Assembly (NCBI GenBank): GCA_015654695.1
Contig: JAATGJ010000066.1
Location: forward strand, 1 to 61,041
Direction: 5' to 3'
Source: Chitinophagales bacterium
Lineage (GTDB): Bacteria > Bacteroidota > Bacteroidia > Chitinophagales > Chitinophagaceae
Length of the DNA stretch: 61,041 bases
Shown: positions 24,094 to 33,607 of the stretch, one piece after another
Position numbering within the stretch: position 1 is the stretch's first letter
Layout of the letters: the number at the start of each line of letters is the position of its first letter
Notes under the pieces: model-generated
What the model was told of the DNA's origin: nothing
Seen by the model: the letters and a program-made list of their open reading frames with translations, nothing else
Databases searched by the model: none
Translations under genes and position numbers: made by a program

Positions 24094-24612
24094 TTACGAA
24101 ACAGATTTTGAAAAGGATATTTTTTTGCTCAGCCAGCTATCTTTAACAGGAATGATCCATTTACTTTCCAATTCCTCTTTTGTCTGGACAAGATTATTAA
24201 AATACAAAGTATCACTATTAATAAATCCATTGTCAACCGCATACTGCAATTGCGACATGGGGAGCAACTGAATTTTATCTTTTACGATAAATGCCAATGT
24301 TGTCCTGTCAAACATATTTACACTAAACTTTTGTTCTATATCTTTTATCAGCCTGACTGAACTATCGGTACTGCATCCGCTGACGCCGGTTGCTGTTTCA
24401 TCTGCAATAAGAACGATGAACTGTCCAAAGAACAAATAGGCAGATCCTTTTACAGGCGTGCCATGGCTTTTCCATTGCAGGGTAAACTCTGTTAACAGCT
24501 CATCAATTTCCAGCGCCTCATCCAGGGTAAACAGGCGATTGCATTGATATACCCATACCCGGGAGCCACTATGAAAACTACCGTCAAGAAGGTATTTATA
24601 TTCCCAATTCAT
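24094..24612 (-). CDS. Conserved hypothetical protein (often mislabelled ABC transporter ATPase)
   Basis: 172 aa, no signal peptide and no Walker motifs, so a transporter ATPase label would be wrong. It begins MNWEYKYLLDGSFHSGSRVW and contains a conserved GVSGCSTDSSVRLIKDIEQKF block near residue 90. It is divergent from the gene at 24644, sharing a 31-bp intergenic region. Function unknown. Confidence 0.75.
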   Translation of the reverse strand: MNWEYKYLLDGSFHSGSRVWVYQCNRLFTLDEALEIDELLTEFTLQWKSHGTPVKGSAYLFFGQFIVLIADETATGVSGCSTDSSVRLIKDIEQKFSVNMFDRTTLAFIVKDKIQLLPMSQLQYAVDNGFINSDTLYFNNLVQTKEELESKWIIPVKDSWLSKKISFSKSVS

Positions 24613-24643
24613 GCAGCTAAATTACGTCAGAAAAAAACATCGG

Positions 24644-25039
24644 ATGACTGATACCCAAAAACAAGATGAAACGTCCCCGCTGGCTCACTGGATTTACTCC
24701 CGTGATGAATGGAGAAGGTTTATCCGCTGGCAGAAACTGAAGAAAGGTTTAGTACATTATCTTATTCATTTTTTTTCATTGGGAAAGAAAGTCCCCACGC
24801 CGGAAGTCAGGATCACGGCGGAACAAGTATGGGTGGGAGGAGCTTACCGGCAATTCAGGAGCGATGATCATCAATTGAAAAAAATTGATATACGCAGTGA
24901 AGGGAAAATGAATGTGATGGAAATTACCTATGTATGGAAAGGAAGCAAGGCGCCGGGATTCTCTGAGATACGCATCCTCGTACCTAAAGGAAAATTACGG
25001 GAAGCCATCAGCGTGCAGGACCGCCTTCAAAAAAACTGA
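24644..25039 (+). CDS. Hypothetical cytoplasmic protein
   Basis: 131 aa from ATG at 24644 (MTDTQKQDETSPLAHWIYSR). It has a Trp/Arg-rich N-terminal half (DEWRRFIRWQKLKKGLVHYL) and a beta-rich second half (EMNVMEITYVWKG-like). It is transcribed divergently from the 172-aa gene. No recognised domain. Confidence 0.7.
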   Translation: MTDTQKQDETSPLAHWIYSRDEWRRFIRWQKLKKGLVHYLIHFFSLGKKVPTPEVRITAEQVWVGGAYRQFRSDDHQLKKIDIRSEGKMNVMEITYVWKGSKAPGFSEIRILVPKGKLREAISVQDRLQKN

Positions 25040-25046
25040 ACCATCA

Positions 25047-25078
25047 GGGTCTTATTTTTTTATTCATTATAGACCCCT
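25047..25078. terminator. Possible bidirectional terminator between convergent genes
   Basis: GGGTCT and AGACCC flank a T-rich loop between two converging genes (stops at 25039 and 25086). The large loop makes it only a moderate candidate. Confidence 0.4.
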
Positions 25079-25085
25079 ACCGCCT

Positions 25086-25865
25086 TTAATCCATTGATTG
25101 TGCTATTAACTCGGCTACGTCCATCACTTTGACGCTATCTTCTTTCTCTGCCAACTTAACACCGTCTGTCATCATGGTATTACAGAAGGGACAGGCTGAA
25201 GCGATCACTTCCGCTCCTGTGCCCATCGCTTCAGCACTGCGGTCAATATTGATCCGGCTTGTTCCTTTTTCTTCTTCTTTAAACATTTGCGCACCACCTG
25301 CTCCGCAGCATAACCCATTGCTCCGGCAACGTTTCATTTCTACCAGTTCTGCATCCAATGCTTCCAATACTTTTCGCGGTGCTTCGTAGATGCCATTGGC
25401 ACGACCCAGGTAACAGCTATCATGGTACGTAATACGTTTGCCTTTGAACGAGCCGCCTTCTTTCAGTTTTATTTTTCCTTCATCCATCAGTTGCTGCAGG
25501 AATGTCGTATGATGAATGACCTCGTAAGTGCCGCCGAGTTGCGGATATTCATTTTTAATGGTATTAAAACAATGCGGGCAGGCGGTTACTATTTTTTTAA
25601 TACCGTAGTTATTCAGCACCTGTATATTCTGGTACGCCATCATCTGGAACATGAATTCATTACCTGCACGGCGAACAGGGTCACCCGTACACATTTCTTC
25701 TTTTCCCAATATGGCGTAATTGATATTTAATTTATTCAATATGGTGACAAATGCTTTGGTGATCTTTTGCGCCCGCTGATCAAAACTGCCGGCACAGCCC
25801 ACCCAGAATAATACTTCCGGGCTTTTTCCATCGGCAAATAATTCAGCTACGGTGGGGACGTTCAT
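25086..25865 (-). CDS. CCG-domain Fe-S protein (heterodisulfide reductase subunit B/GlcF type)
   Basis: 259 aa with two cysteine-rich CCG repeats: the first around ACPHCFNTIKNEYP with Cys23 (WVGCAGSFD), the second around SNGLCCGAGGAQMF and ACPFCNTMM. These bind a [4Fe-4S] cluster in electron-transfer subunits such as HdrB, LutA and GlpC. The natural partner in Bacteroidota is a membrane ferredoxin protein like the one at 30440-31774, which here lies 4.6 kb away. The electron donor and acceptor are unknown. Confidence 0.85.
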   Translation of the reverse strand: MNVPTVAELFADGKSPEVLFWVGCAGSFDQRAQKITKAFVTILNKLNINYAILGKEEMCTGDPVRRAGNEFMFQMMAYQNIQVLNNYGIKKIVTACPHCFNTIKNEYPQLGGTYEVIHHTTFLQQLMDEGKIKLKEGGSFKGKRITYHDSCYLGRANGIYEAPRKVLEALDAELVEMKRCRSNGLCCGAGGAQMFKEEEKGTSRINIDRSAEAMGTGAEVIASACPFCNTMMTDGVKLAEKEDSVKVMDVAELIAQSMD

Positions 25866-26039
25866 GCAATGAAATTTATATCAAATCTAAGAAAGGACTT
25901 TAAGATATATAAATGTATTTGGGATGCGTTATTTTATACAATCAGCCATCGTTCTTCCGGGATGAACAGTTGTCCTTTGAAACTAAATGACAATTGATAC
26001 CTGTACTGGCGATCTTTGCTTTATTTTTGCGAACCTGTA

Positions 26040-27083
26040 ATGCGGATAAAAAAAATTTTTCAAAAGATGACCAATTGGGAACTATGGAATTTCTATGTTC
26101 TTTATTTTCCTATCAGCCCGGTATGGTTCTGGTATTGTTTACGAAGCAGGTCTTTCTGGTTTTTCAGTTCATCTAATCCAAGTATTGCATTCGGCGGTTT
26201 TCATGGAGAAGGGAAAAAAGAAATGTATGATCAGTTGCCTCCCCACCTGGTACCCCGCACCATTTATATCATGCACGACTGGTCTTTTGAAGAAGTAAAG
26301 AAAAAGATCACTGAAGCGGGTTTCAGGTATCCTTTTATTGTAAAGCCCGACATTGGTATGAAGGGCATCTTATTCCGTAAGATAGACAGCGAAGACCAAT
26401 TGCATAAATACCATGAAAAAGTACCTGTTGAATATATCGTGCAGGATCTTGTGGAAATGCCGGTGGAAGTGAGTGTATTTTATTACCGTTACCCGGCGGA
26501 GCAAAAAGGAGTTGTCAGCGGTTTTATCCATAAAGAATTATTACAGGTAAAAGGGGATGGTAAACTGACATTAAAACAACTGGTAGAAAAACATCCCCGT
26601 GCTAAATTCCGTATGGAAGAAATGGAGCATCGTCACGGGCATCGCTTCGACAGGATATTGCATGAAGAAGAAATATTTTATTTATCGTATGCAGGTAACC
26701 ATAACCGCGGGGCGCATTTTACCAACCTGCACAAAGAAATAGATGAGGATATTCATACAGTATTTGATAAGCTTAGTCATTATAACGGTAAATTTTTTTA
26801 TGGACGTTATGATATTAAAACAAATTCTATCGAAGACCTGAAGCAGGGAAAGAATTTTTTAATTCTTGAGTTCAACGGATCAGGCGCTGAGCCTAATCAT
26901 ATCTACGATTGCAACATGGGTCTGTGGAAAGCGTATGGTATTTTACTACAGCACTGGAAAGCGCTTTACCGCATCAGCCGTTACAATCATAAGAACGGTA
27001 CGCCCTACTGGTCATTCAAAAAGGGGATGAGATTTCTCCGGGAAGCGGATAAGCATTTTAAATTACTGGAGAAGTTTGATTGA
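26040..27083 (+). CDS. ATP-grasp family protein
   Basis: 347 aa from ATG at 26040 (MRIKKIFQKMTNWELWNFYV). ATP-grasp elements are visible: FIVKPDIGMKGILF (nucleotide-binding lysine, about residue 105), VEYIVQDLVEMPVE (hinge) and FLILEFNGSGAEP (metal-binding Glu and Asn, about 285). The N-terminus is unusually hydrophobic and aromatic, suggesting membrane association. Such proteins are sometimes labelled D-Ala-D-Ala ligase-like, but the true substrate cannot be told. Confidence 0.75.
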   Translation: MRIKKIFQKMTNWELWNFYVLYFPISPVWFWYCLRSRSFWFFSSSNPSIAFGGFHGEGKKEMYDQLPPHLVPRTIYIMHDWSFEEVKKKITEAGFRYPFIVKPDIGMKGILFRKIDSEDQLHKYHEKVPVEYIVQDLVEMPVEVSVFYYRYPAEQKGVVSGFIHKELLQVKGDGKLTLKQLVEKHPRAKFRMEEMEHRHGHRFDRILHEEEIFYLSYAGNHNRGAHFTNLHKEIDEDIHTVFDKLSHYNGKFFYGRYDIKTNSIEDLKQGKNFLILEFNGSGAEPNHIYDCNMGLWKAYGILLQHWKALYRISRYNHKNGTPYWSFKKGMRFLREADKHFKLLEKFD

Positions 27084-27099
27084 GTGGAGCATGGGGTCA

Positions 27100-27167
27100 G
27101 AGGTCAGAAGTATGAGGGGCTACTTAATTTAAATGACTCTTCTTTCAGACCTCCGGCTTCTGACCTC
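27100..27167. repeat. GAGGTCAGAAG inverted repeat
   Basis: GAGGTCAGAAG (27100-27110) and CTTCTGACCTC (27157-27167) are exact complements and fill the gap between the ATP-grasp and LysE genes. It is another gene-less intergenic inverted-repeat family. Confidence 0.8.
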
Positions 27168-27187
27168 TTTCTTCGTATTTTCGTTGT

Positions 27188-27907
27188 ATGCTGTATTTGC
27201 GAAAGATCTTTTTTACAGGCATGCTTGTCAGTTTTCTCGGATCATTACCCCTTGGAACACTGAATGTGGCTGCCATGCAGATATCTATCTCGGATGGTGT
27301 AGTGGCTGCCATTTTATTTTCACTTGGTTCATTGCTGGCTGAAGTAATATATGTACGGCTTTCGCTGGTAGCTATGGACTGGATCAGGAAACAGGAAAAG
27401 ATATTCAGGATATTAGAATGGGTTACACTGGCTATCGTGTTAGCCCTGGCTGTTTCCAGTTTTTATGCTGCTTTACATCCATCGGTAGAAAAGAATGTTA
27501 TATTAGACAGCCAGTTACCTAAATTCTTTCTTGGTTTTATTATGAGCGCTGTTAACCCGGTGCAGATACCCTTCTGGTTTGGATGGAGTACGGTATTGTT
27601 TACCAAAAAAATATTGCTGCCACGCAAGGATCATTATAATGCGTATATCGTTGGGATTGGCCTGGGGACACTTTTCGGAAATTGTGTTTTTATTTTTGGG
27701 GGCCTGCTGATCGCCAACAGTATTAACAACAACCAGCATATACTGAACTGGGTCATTGGGGGCATTTTTGCTGTTACGGCTTTAATACAAATATGGAAAA
27801 TGGTAAGAAAGAAAAATACGGTTCATCAACTGGAACACCCGGAGGAAGTAACACAAGGGATGGAGGATACGATCATTGAGCTGGCGGAACATGAAAAAAA
27901 GAAATAA
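27188..27907 (+). CDS. LysE/RhtB family amino-acid exporter
   Basis: 239 aa, about six membrane segments. The N-terminal MLVSFLGSLPLGTLNVAAMQ matches the conserved LysE start (PGP-like turn replaced by LPLGTLN). A second conserved stretch is FIMSAVNPVQIPFWFGWS near residue 118. The C-terminal tail is charged and cytoplasmic. Substrate unknown. Confidence 0.85.
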   Translation: MLYLRKIFFTGMLVSFLGSLPLGTLNVAAMQISISDGVVAAILFSLGSLLAEVIYVRLSLVAMDWIRKQEKIFRILEWVTLAIVLALAVSSFYAALHPSVEKNVILDSQLPKFFLGFIMSAVNPVQIPFWFGWSTVLFTKKILLPRKDHYNAYIVGIGLGTLFGNCVFIFGGLLIANSINNNQHILNWVIGGIFAVTALIQIWKMVRKKNTVHQLEHPEEVTQGMEDTIIELAEHEKKK

Positions 27908-27941
27908 GTCATATTCTGTTTGAATAATATAAAAAATCATT

Positions 27942-28439
27942 ATGGCCATCAAAGATGCATTTATCGCGGAATTAAAACACGAAGCCTCATTAACAAAGAA
28001 GATGCTGGAAAGAGTACCCATGGATAAGAAAGACTGGAAGCCGCATGAAAAATCCATGACTATCGGCAGGGTGGCCACCCATTTGGCTGAAAATATAAGA
28101 TGGATAGCCGACATCCGGCATATTGATGATTTTGATTTTATGAAGAACTACAATTTCAAACCACATACGGCCACCACGCAGGAAGAATTGCAGCAGATAT
28201 TTCAAACCCATCTTGACAATGCTATCAATGATTTGTCGGCAATGAGCGATGAGGATTTTAATAATAACTGGACTGTAAGAAGGGGAGAGCAGGTAATGTT
28301 CAGCACTCCAAAGAAAGTAGCTATACGCGGATGGGCGTTTAGTCATCATATCCATCATCGTGGCCAGTTATCAGTTTATTTACGTTTGCTGGATGTGCCG
28401 GTTCCGGGTATGTATGGGCCAAGTGCTGATGAAAGATGA
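27942..28439 (+). CDS. DinB family protein
   Basis: 165 aa four-helix DinB/DfsB fold. Likely metal-binding histidines are in RVATHLAENIRWI (about residue 46) and in AFSHHIHHRGQLSVYLR (about 132-136). Members bind metal and some act as thiol-dependent S-transferases. It follows the LysE gene by 34 bp on the same strand and converges on the cupin gene. Confidence 0.85.
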   Translation: MAIKDAFIAELKHEASLTKKMLERVPMDKKDWKPHEKSMTIGRVATHLAENIRWIADIRHIDDFDFMKNYNFKPHTATTQEELQQIFQTHLDNAINDLSAMSDEDFNNNWTVRRGEQVMFSTPKKVAIRGWAFSHHIHHRGQLSVYLRLLDVPVPGMYGPSADER

Positions 28440-28440
28440 T

Positions 28441-28770
28441 CTAATCTACAATGAACAGCTTACAGCCCGCTGAAGTCGAACTTTGGTGGGCTTCATTATT
28501 ATCGCCTACAAAATACGTCATACCTGCGGTTAGTTGCATGATCCGCCCATCTTCCAGTTTAGTTTCCATTTCGCCTTCGATGCAGTGAAGAACATGGCCT
28601 TTTTTACACCAATGACCGGCTTTGTACCCCGGTGAATATTCCACCATTCTCACACGTATATCATTCATCATTTTTATTTGCCAGTAGGCAATACCTGTTT
28701 CGCCCTGGTGCTCTTCCTTAGGTATGGAAGACCAGTCAAGTGTTTGAAAAGAAAAAGATGCGATATTCAT
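28441..28770 (-). CDS. Small cupin-fold protein (DHCW-motif type)
   Basis: 109 aa single cupin barrel with GYKAGHWCKKGHVLHCIEGE (metal-binding histidines) and AGMTYFVGDNNEAHQ as the second cupin motif. Here the usual DHCW box reads GHWC/LHCIEG. Enzymatic role unknown. It starts 15 bp upstream of the SulP gene end. Confidence 0.8.
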   Translation of the reverse strand: MNIASFSFQTLDWSSIPKEEHQGETGIAYWQIKMMNDIRVRMVEYSPGYKAGHWCKKGHVLHCIEGEMETKLEDGRIMQLTAGMTYFVGDNNEAHQSSTSAGCKLFIVD

Positions 28771-28785
28771 TTTGTCTTTTTTATA

Positions 28786-30351
28786 TTAATGCGTTCCGAT
28801 AGTTTCCACATCAGGGATGCCTTTCAACTGTAGCCCGATATGTTTATGGTGCGCCTTAACTTTAAATTCGTTGATCACTTCTATCACGTCATAGTCAATA
28901 TAGACGCTATGGCTGCCGTCTATATCTACCATTGAATAGTCGGGTATCTTTTCCAGTTCATCTTTTAGTTTTTTCTTATTGATAAAACTGACATTGATCG
29001 CCAGCCGGAAATAATAATGACGAATCTGCCCTTCATTTTTCGTGTCAAGTATAAAGCCCGCCCTGTACGTATTCTTAAAAATAAAATAAGCGGAATAAGC
29101 GACACCAATGACAACGCCGATCAAAAGATCAGTAAATAGAATGGCAATGACCGTTACGATAAATGGTATAAACTGTTCTCTTCCCAGTTTATACACCGAA
29201 CGGATCATCTTGGGTTTAGCAAGATTATAGCCGGTTCGTACCAGGATGACCGCCAGTACACAGTAAGGGACCAGGTTCCGTATGAACGCAGCAAAGAAGA
29301 TGAATCAAAAAAGCCAAAGGCCATGAAATATACCTGATAACCTCGTTCTTGCGCCTGCCTCTGCATTGGCGGAGCTGCGGACGATCACTGCCGTGATGGG
29401 CAAGCCACCGAGTAAGCCGCTGATGAAATTACCGGTTCCCTGTGCTACCAGTTCACGGTTTTGTGGTGTAATACGGTTATAAGGATCTATTTTATCCACC
29501 GCTTCAATGCTTAATAATGTTTCAAGCGAAGCCACAATGCAAATGACCACAGCGGTTTTCCAGATAGCCACATTGGAAAAAAGAGATTGAAACCCGGGCA
29601 ATTTAATTTCTGCAAACAGGTCGGACGATACATTCACAAATTGCGAGGGCTTTAAAGCAAGAACGGGTATATAATGCTTAAATAATAAAGCCATCAGTAC
29701 ACCAAACACTACAACAATAAAAGAAGTGGGCAGGAAGGAAAGTTTTTTGGCAACAGTTCCTTTCCAGATAATGAGCAGGCCCAGGGATAGTGCAGCAATG
29801 ATAACCGCCCCGGCCGAACTATTATTGTAGATATTTTTTATGTGTCCGAATGAATGATCAGGTGAAAGAACATTAAATAATTCTTTTGTCCAGAAACCAG
29901 CTTTATCATAACCCAGTAATAAAGGGATCTGTTTGGAAATAAGAATAATGCCTATAGCGGCGAGCATTCCTTTGATCACAGTGGAAGGAATGAAATGGGT
30001 AAACCCACCTAATTTAAAAATACCCAGCAATACCTGGATAAGCCCCGCTATAGTTACTGACAGAAAAAATAGTTCAATACTTCCCATACCTGTAATAGCC
30101 GATGCACAGATGGCGGTAAGGCCCGCTGCCGGCCCGCTGACACTGATATGCGATTTGCTGATAAACCCAACCACAAGCCCGGCGACTATGCCGGCCATCA
30201 AACCGGAATAAAGGGGAGCATTGGATGCTAAAGAAATACCGAGACAAAGTGGCAATGCTACAAAGAATACCGTGATACTGGCTTTGAAGTCATGTTTCAG
30301 AAAGGAGAGAAAGTAAAAGCGGGTTTTCCGGTTGATAATACTCATGATCAA
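28786..30351 (-). pseudogene. SulP family anion transporter interrupted by an in-frame TGA
   Basis: The transmembrane part runs from 30351 to a TGA at 29307-29305 after SGIFHGLWLF. The same frame continues without shift through FIFFAAFIRNLVPYCVLAVI to the C-terminal STAS domain and the stop at 28786. Full length would be about 521 codons, normal for SulP. Conserved SulP segments are present (APLYSGLMAGIVAGLVVG, SVSGPAAGLTA, LGGLPITAVIVRSSAN). A one-base change, for example TTA or GGA to TGA, would explain the stop. It could be a true recent null, a sequencing error, or a read-through site; substrate may be sulfate or bicarbonate. Confidence 0.85.
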
Positions 30352-30439
30352 TTGCTGCCATGCCCTTAAGCATACCAGTGCGGCGAATGTACAAATCTCT
30401 TTACTGATTATCTATGATTTGAAATAACGGGCCCTGGTT

Positions 30440-31774
30440 TCAAACTTCTTCCACCCATTTATCCCTTTCATCAGGCGAGAACTTCCAGGGAGCGAAATTA
30501 TTCTCTACGTTGCTGAACCTGGCATTCCATTCCTGCGGGGCATTGCTTTCTTCCATTACCAGGTAGCGGCGCAATTGTAAAATAATATCGAGAGGATTGA
30601 TGCTGACAGGGCATTCCTGCACACAGGCATTGCAGGTAGTGCAGGCCCTTAATTCTTCCACAGAAATATAATCATGCAACAAGCTCTTTCCATCGTTGAT
30701 TAAACTTTCATTACTCCCCTTTAAGGGTCGGAGGTTCTTCTTTCCCACTTCTTCCATACGGTCCCTTGTATCCATCATGATCTTACGGGGTGATAATAGT
30801 TTGCCGGTGATATTGGCGGGGCAGGCGGCGGAGCATCTGCCACATTCTGTACAACTATAAGCATCGAGTAAATTCTTCCAGCTCAGATCCTGTATATCTT
30901 TTGCGCCGAATTTTTTGGGTGGTTCGGCTTCACCAGCAGGAACCATTTCAGGTTGCATGGCATATAGCACTTCTTTCTGAACTGAAGGCATGTTTTCCAT
31001 TTCACCCATGGGTTCCAGTCTTGCATAATACGCATTGGGAAAGGCCAGAAGGATATGAAGATGTTTGGAATAAGGAAGATAATTTAGGAAAGCGAAAATG
31101 CCAACGATATGCAGCCACCAGCATGATCTTTCCAGTATTTGCAGGCCTTCATTGCTTATGCCATTCAAAACAGGATGCAGGTGCTGTGATAAGATAAAAT
31201 TACCTGTCGGATGTGCCGCATAATGTTCAACGCCCCTTGTTTGCAGCAGCGTATCACTGGCATTGAGGAAAAGGAACAATGACATCAGTACGATCTCTGT
31301 GATCAGTATATAGTTCGCATCGCTGCGGGGCCAGCCATCCAGGTCGTGGCTGATGAAACGTTTGAGTTTGATAGCATTCCTGCGTATCAGAAAGATAGCA
31401 CAGGCCGCCAATACTAAAAAAGCGAGGATCTCAAACGAATTAATGAGAAAGGTATATAACGATCCTAAGGATGCGGCAAACAAACGATGGGTGCCGGCTA
31501 TTCCATCCAATACAATTTCCAGTACTTCTATATTAATGATAATAAACCCTGCATACACAAAGAAGTGCATGACAGCCACCAGGGGGTTACGGAACATTTT
31601 CTTTTGCCCAAAAGCCAGCAGCAATACATTTTTCCAGCGCAGCCCGGAATTGTTATTGAGGTTCTCATCTCTGCCCAGGTTGATATTGCGGATGATCTCT
31701 TTTGTTTTTTTTGCAAAAAGCAGGATAGCAATACCACTGGTAAGAATGAAAAGGATCTGTTGTGCAAGCTGCAT
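30440..31774 (-). CDS. Membrane-anchored [4Fe-4S] ferredoxin protein (HdrC/HdrE-like fusion)
   Basis: 444 aa. The N-terminal 240 residues have about six membrane helices with histidines (AVMHFFVYAGF, WWLHIVGIFAF) that could bind heme b, as in nitrate-reductase gamma-type subunits. The C-terminus has two ferredoxin motifs, Cys308/311/314/318 (CTECGRCSAACP) and Cys378/381/384/388 (CTTCNACVQECP). It probably passes electrons between quinone and the CCG protein at 25086-25865. In related genomes the two are adjacent; here they are separated. Confidence 0.88.
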   Translation of the reverse strand: MQLAQQILFILTSGIAILLFAKKTKEIIRNINLGRDENLNNNSGLRWKNVLLLAFGQKKMFRNPLVAVMHFFVYAGFIIINIEVLEIVLDGIAGTHRLFAASLGSLYTFLINSFEILAFLVLAACAIFLIRRNAIKLKRFISHDLDGWPRSDANYILITEIVLMSLFLFLNASDTLLQTRGVEHYAAHPTGNFILSQHLHPVLNGISNEGLQILERSCWWLHIVGIFAFLNYLPYSKHLHILLAFPNAYYARLEPMGEMENMPSVQKEVLYAMQPEMVPAGEAEPPKKFGAKDIQDLSWKNLLDAYSCTECGRCSAACPANITGKLLSPRKIMMDTRDRMEEVGKKNLRPLKGSNESLINDGKSLLHDYISVEELRACTTCNACVQECPVSINPLDIILQLRRYLVMEESNAPQEWNARFSNVENNFAPWKFSPDERDKWVEEV

Positions 31775-31887
31775 ATCAAAAATTGATACTGCTAAGATAA
31801 GCGTTTTGCTTTCTTTGCCCGCCGCGGACTTAATACTTCTAAAGCCTGTAAAAGTTTCTTATTTTCGAAAAATAATCATCATTACAA

Positions 31888-32385
31888 ATGCCGGGAAAGA
31901 AATATATACTTGATGAGCCAGTGGCCGGGAAGAAATTAAGACGCATGGCGCTGGAGATAATAGAAAATAATGCTGACGAACAGCAGATCATCCTGGCGGG
32001 TATCCGGGAAAGCGGGAGTGTGGTAGCAAAATGTATGCAGCAATACCTTTCTGAAATAAGTGACCTTACAACGGAAGTTATCAGTATTTCATTAGATAAA
32101 AAGGAGCCCAAAGAAGTAACGCTGAGTAAGGAAATGGATTTTACAAATAAAGTGATCATACTGGTGGATGATGTAGCGAATAGCGGTAAAACTCTGTTGT
32201 ATGCGTTAAAACCTTTTCTTGATTACCAGGCTAAAAAAATACAAATGCTGGTGCTGGTAGAACGCAGTCATAATAATTTTCCAGTTCGACCGGATTATGT
32301 CGGGCTTTCTATTTCCACCACCCTGCAGGAACATATCTATGTAGAGGTAAGCGGTGATAAAGTGCTGGGGGCGTATTTGAAATAA
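31888..32385 (+). CDS. PRTase-domain protein (PyrR-like)
   Basis: 165 aa type I phosphoribosyltransferase fold with the PRPP motif VIILVDDVANSGKTLL (about residues 89-104) and a hood region MALEIIENNADEQQIILAGI. It resembles PyrR or uracil/hypoxanthine PRTases; a clearer PyrR is encoded at 50813-51337. The last 67 bp, including the stop, are repeated at 33490-33556 beyond an inserted segment. Confidence 0.8.
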   Translation: MPGKKYILDEPVAGKKLRRMALEIIENNADEQQIILAGIRESGSVVAKCMQQYLSEISDLTTEVISISLDKKEPKEVTLSKEMDFTNKVIILVDDVANSGKTLLYALKPFLDYQAKKIQMLVLVERSHNNFPVRPDYVGLSISTTLQEHIYVEVSGDKVLGAYLK

Positions 32386-32393
32386 TTATAGTT
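32327..32393 (+). repeat. 67-bp direct repeat, copy 1 (PRTase 3' end)
   Basis: Spans the last codons and stop of the PRTase gene plus GAAATAATTATAGTT. It is identical to 33490-33556 at 66 of 67 positions (G32346 versus A33509). Confidence 0.95.
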
Positions 32394-32422
32394 ATTCAGG
32401 TTTGAAAGAGGTCACTAATATC

Positions 32423-32959
32423 ATGGGAGAAAACACAGTAATTGAAACCTTTAAAACTTCCTTAATAGTTAACATTTGGATGCAAAGAAATAGTTTCATA
32501 GGTTATCTGATAGCGGGCATTATTGCCGTTTTGGCACACTTCAGTTTAATACAGTTTTTTGAATTATTGCTTGGGGTCTTTTTATTTATAGGAATAGCGT
32601 TATTGGGCTTTGTAGGAATTTATGCACATATACTATACTATTTTCGTTTTGAGAGAAACAGGAAGGTAGAACTATATACAGATAGGATAGTAACACGCAA
32701 GAATGATCAAATAGTGCAGCAGATGTTTAAAAATGAAATCACCAGAATAATATTGTGCGATAACATAAGATCATCTGGCATTACTTCATGGTCGACATAT
32801 GCGGATAGTTATTATTATTTGATTGTTATTGGCAAAAATCAGGAGAGGATCATTCTTACCTGCCTTTTGAATATCAGCTTGAAGAAGAAGATTGATGTGT
32901 GGTATGGTCAGGAAATTGAACATAAGTATCAGTTTTTCCCCTTCCCCCGGTTATCCTGA
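32423..32959 (+). CDS. Hypothetical YcxB-like membrane protein
   Basis: 178 aa from ATG at 32423 (MGENTVIETFKTSLIVNIWM). Two hydrophobic helices around residues 32-75 (GYLIAGIIAVLAHFSLIQFF, then LFLFIGIALLGFVGIYAHIL) are followed by a soluble C-terminus with ITSWSTYADSYYYLIVIGKN, as in the YcxB-like C-terminal domain. It lies inside the segment bracketed by the 67-bp direct repeats, so it may be an insertion passenger. Confidence 0.65.
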   Translation: MGENTVIETFKTSLIVNIWMQRNSFIGYLIAGIIAVLAHFSLIQFFELLLGVFLFIGIALLGFVGIYAHILYYFRFERNRKVELYTDRIVTRKNDQIVQQMFKNEITRIILCDNIRSSGITSWSTYADSYYYLIVIGKNQERIILTCLLNISLKKKIDVWYGQEIEHKYQFFPFPRLS

Positions 32960-33127
32960 GAATGCTGAATAAATAAAAAGAAGATGGCAATTCCTTCTTT
33001 GCCGGCAGTCCTTTCCTTTTCTCAGGCGATATGTAAGATGGCCTTGTGTGTAGCTATGTGGCACTCACCGTACTACGAACCAAAGCAAAATATTCTGTAA
33101 TTTACCGGATACCTGTCAAAAGAAAGA

Positions 33128-33373
33128 TTGCAGAACCGGATGGTGTTTATCATGCCAAATCATGTACATGCGTTGTTAGCATCCAGGAATACCGGTCAAT
33201 CAATTAATACAATAGCAGGCGATGGGAAAAGGTTTATCGCGTATGAAATAATCAAACGGTTAGAAGAACAACAAGGAAATAAATTATTGCACCACCTATA
33301 CTTATCTGTAGAAACTAAAGACCGGAAAAGAAATAAGAAGCATGAAGTGTGGGAAGATTCATTATTGATTTGA
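33128..33373 (+). pseudogene. REP-associated tyrosine transposase (RAYT) fragment
   Basis: Middle piece of a Y1 transposase: VFIMPNHVHALLASRNTGQS carries the HUH site (HVH), then INTIAGDGKRFIAYEIIKRL and DRKRNKKHEVWEDS. The N-terminal strand and the C-terminal catalytic tyrosine region are missing; the frame ends soon after WEDS. Upstream bases still hint at the lost part (GYLSKERLQN). It is a relic within the segment between the 67-bp direct repeats. Confidence 0.8.
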
Positions 33374-33489
33374 CGAAATCAGTGGTGGATTGACGGCGAG
33401 TCCGGCCGCCAGATTTATTTTGTTGGTAGTGCGTGCTGGCCGAGACATCGCCTGTGAAAGGATTATATTGGACACTCGTTTGGGAAGAA

Positions 33490-33556
33490 AGGAACATATC
33501 TATGTAGAAGTAAGCGGTGATAAAGTGCTGGGGGCGTATTTGAAATAATTATAGTT
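33490..33556 (+). repeat. 67-bp direct repeat, copy 2
   Basis: Copy of the PRTase 3' end (HIYVEVSGDKVLGAYLK-stop) without the rest of the gene, 1163 bp downstream of copy 1, 66/67 identical. Confidence 0.95.
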
Positions 33557-33607
33557 GATTGGGAAGCTGGTCAGGTACAAATAGCTTTTTATAAATAAGC
33601 CCTATTA

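Noticed and set aside
29305-29307. TGA as selenocysteine or altered code in SulP
   Set aside because: No reason for a selenocysteine in a SulP membrane helix, no SECIS-like hairpin directly after it, and other genes in the window use TGA as a stop (for example preA and the ORF6N genes).
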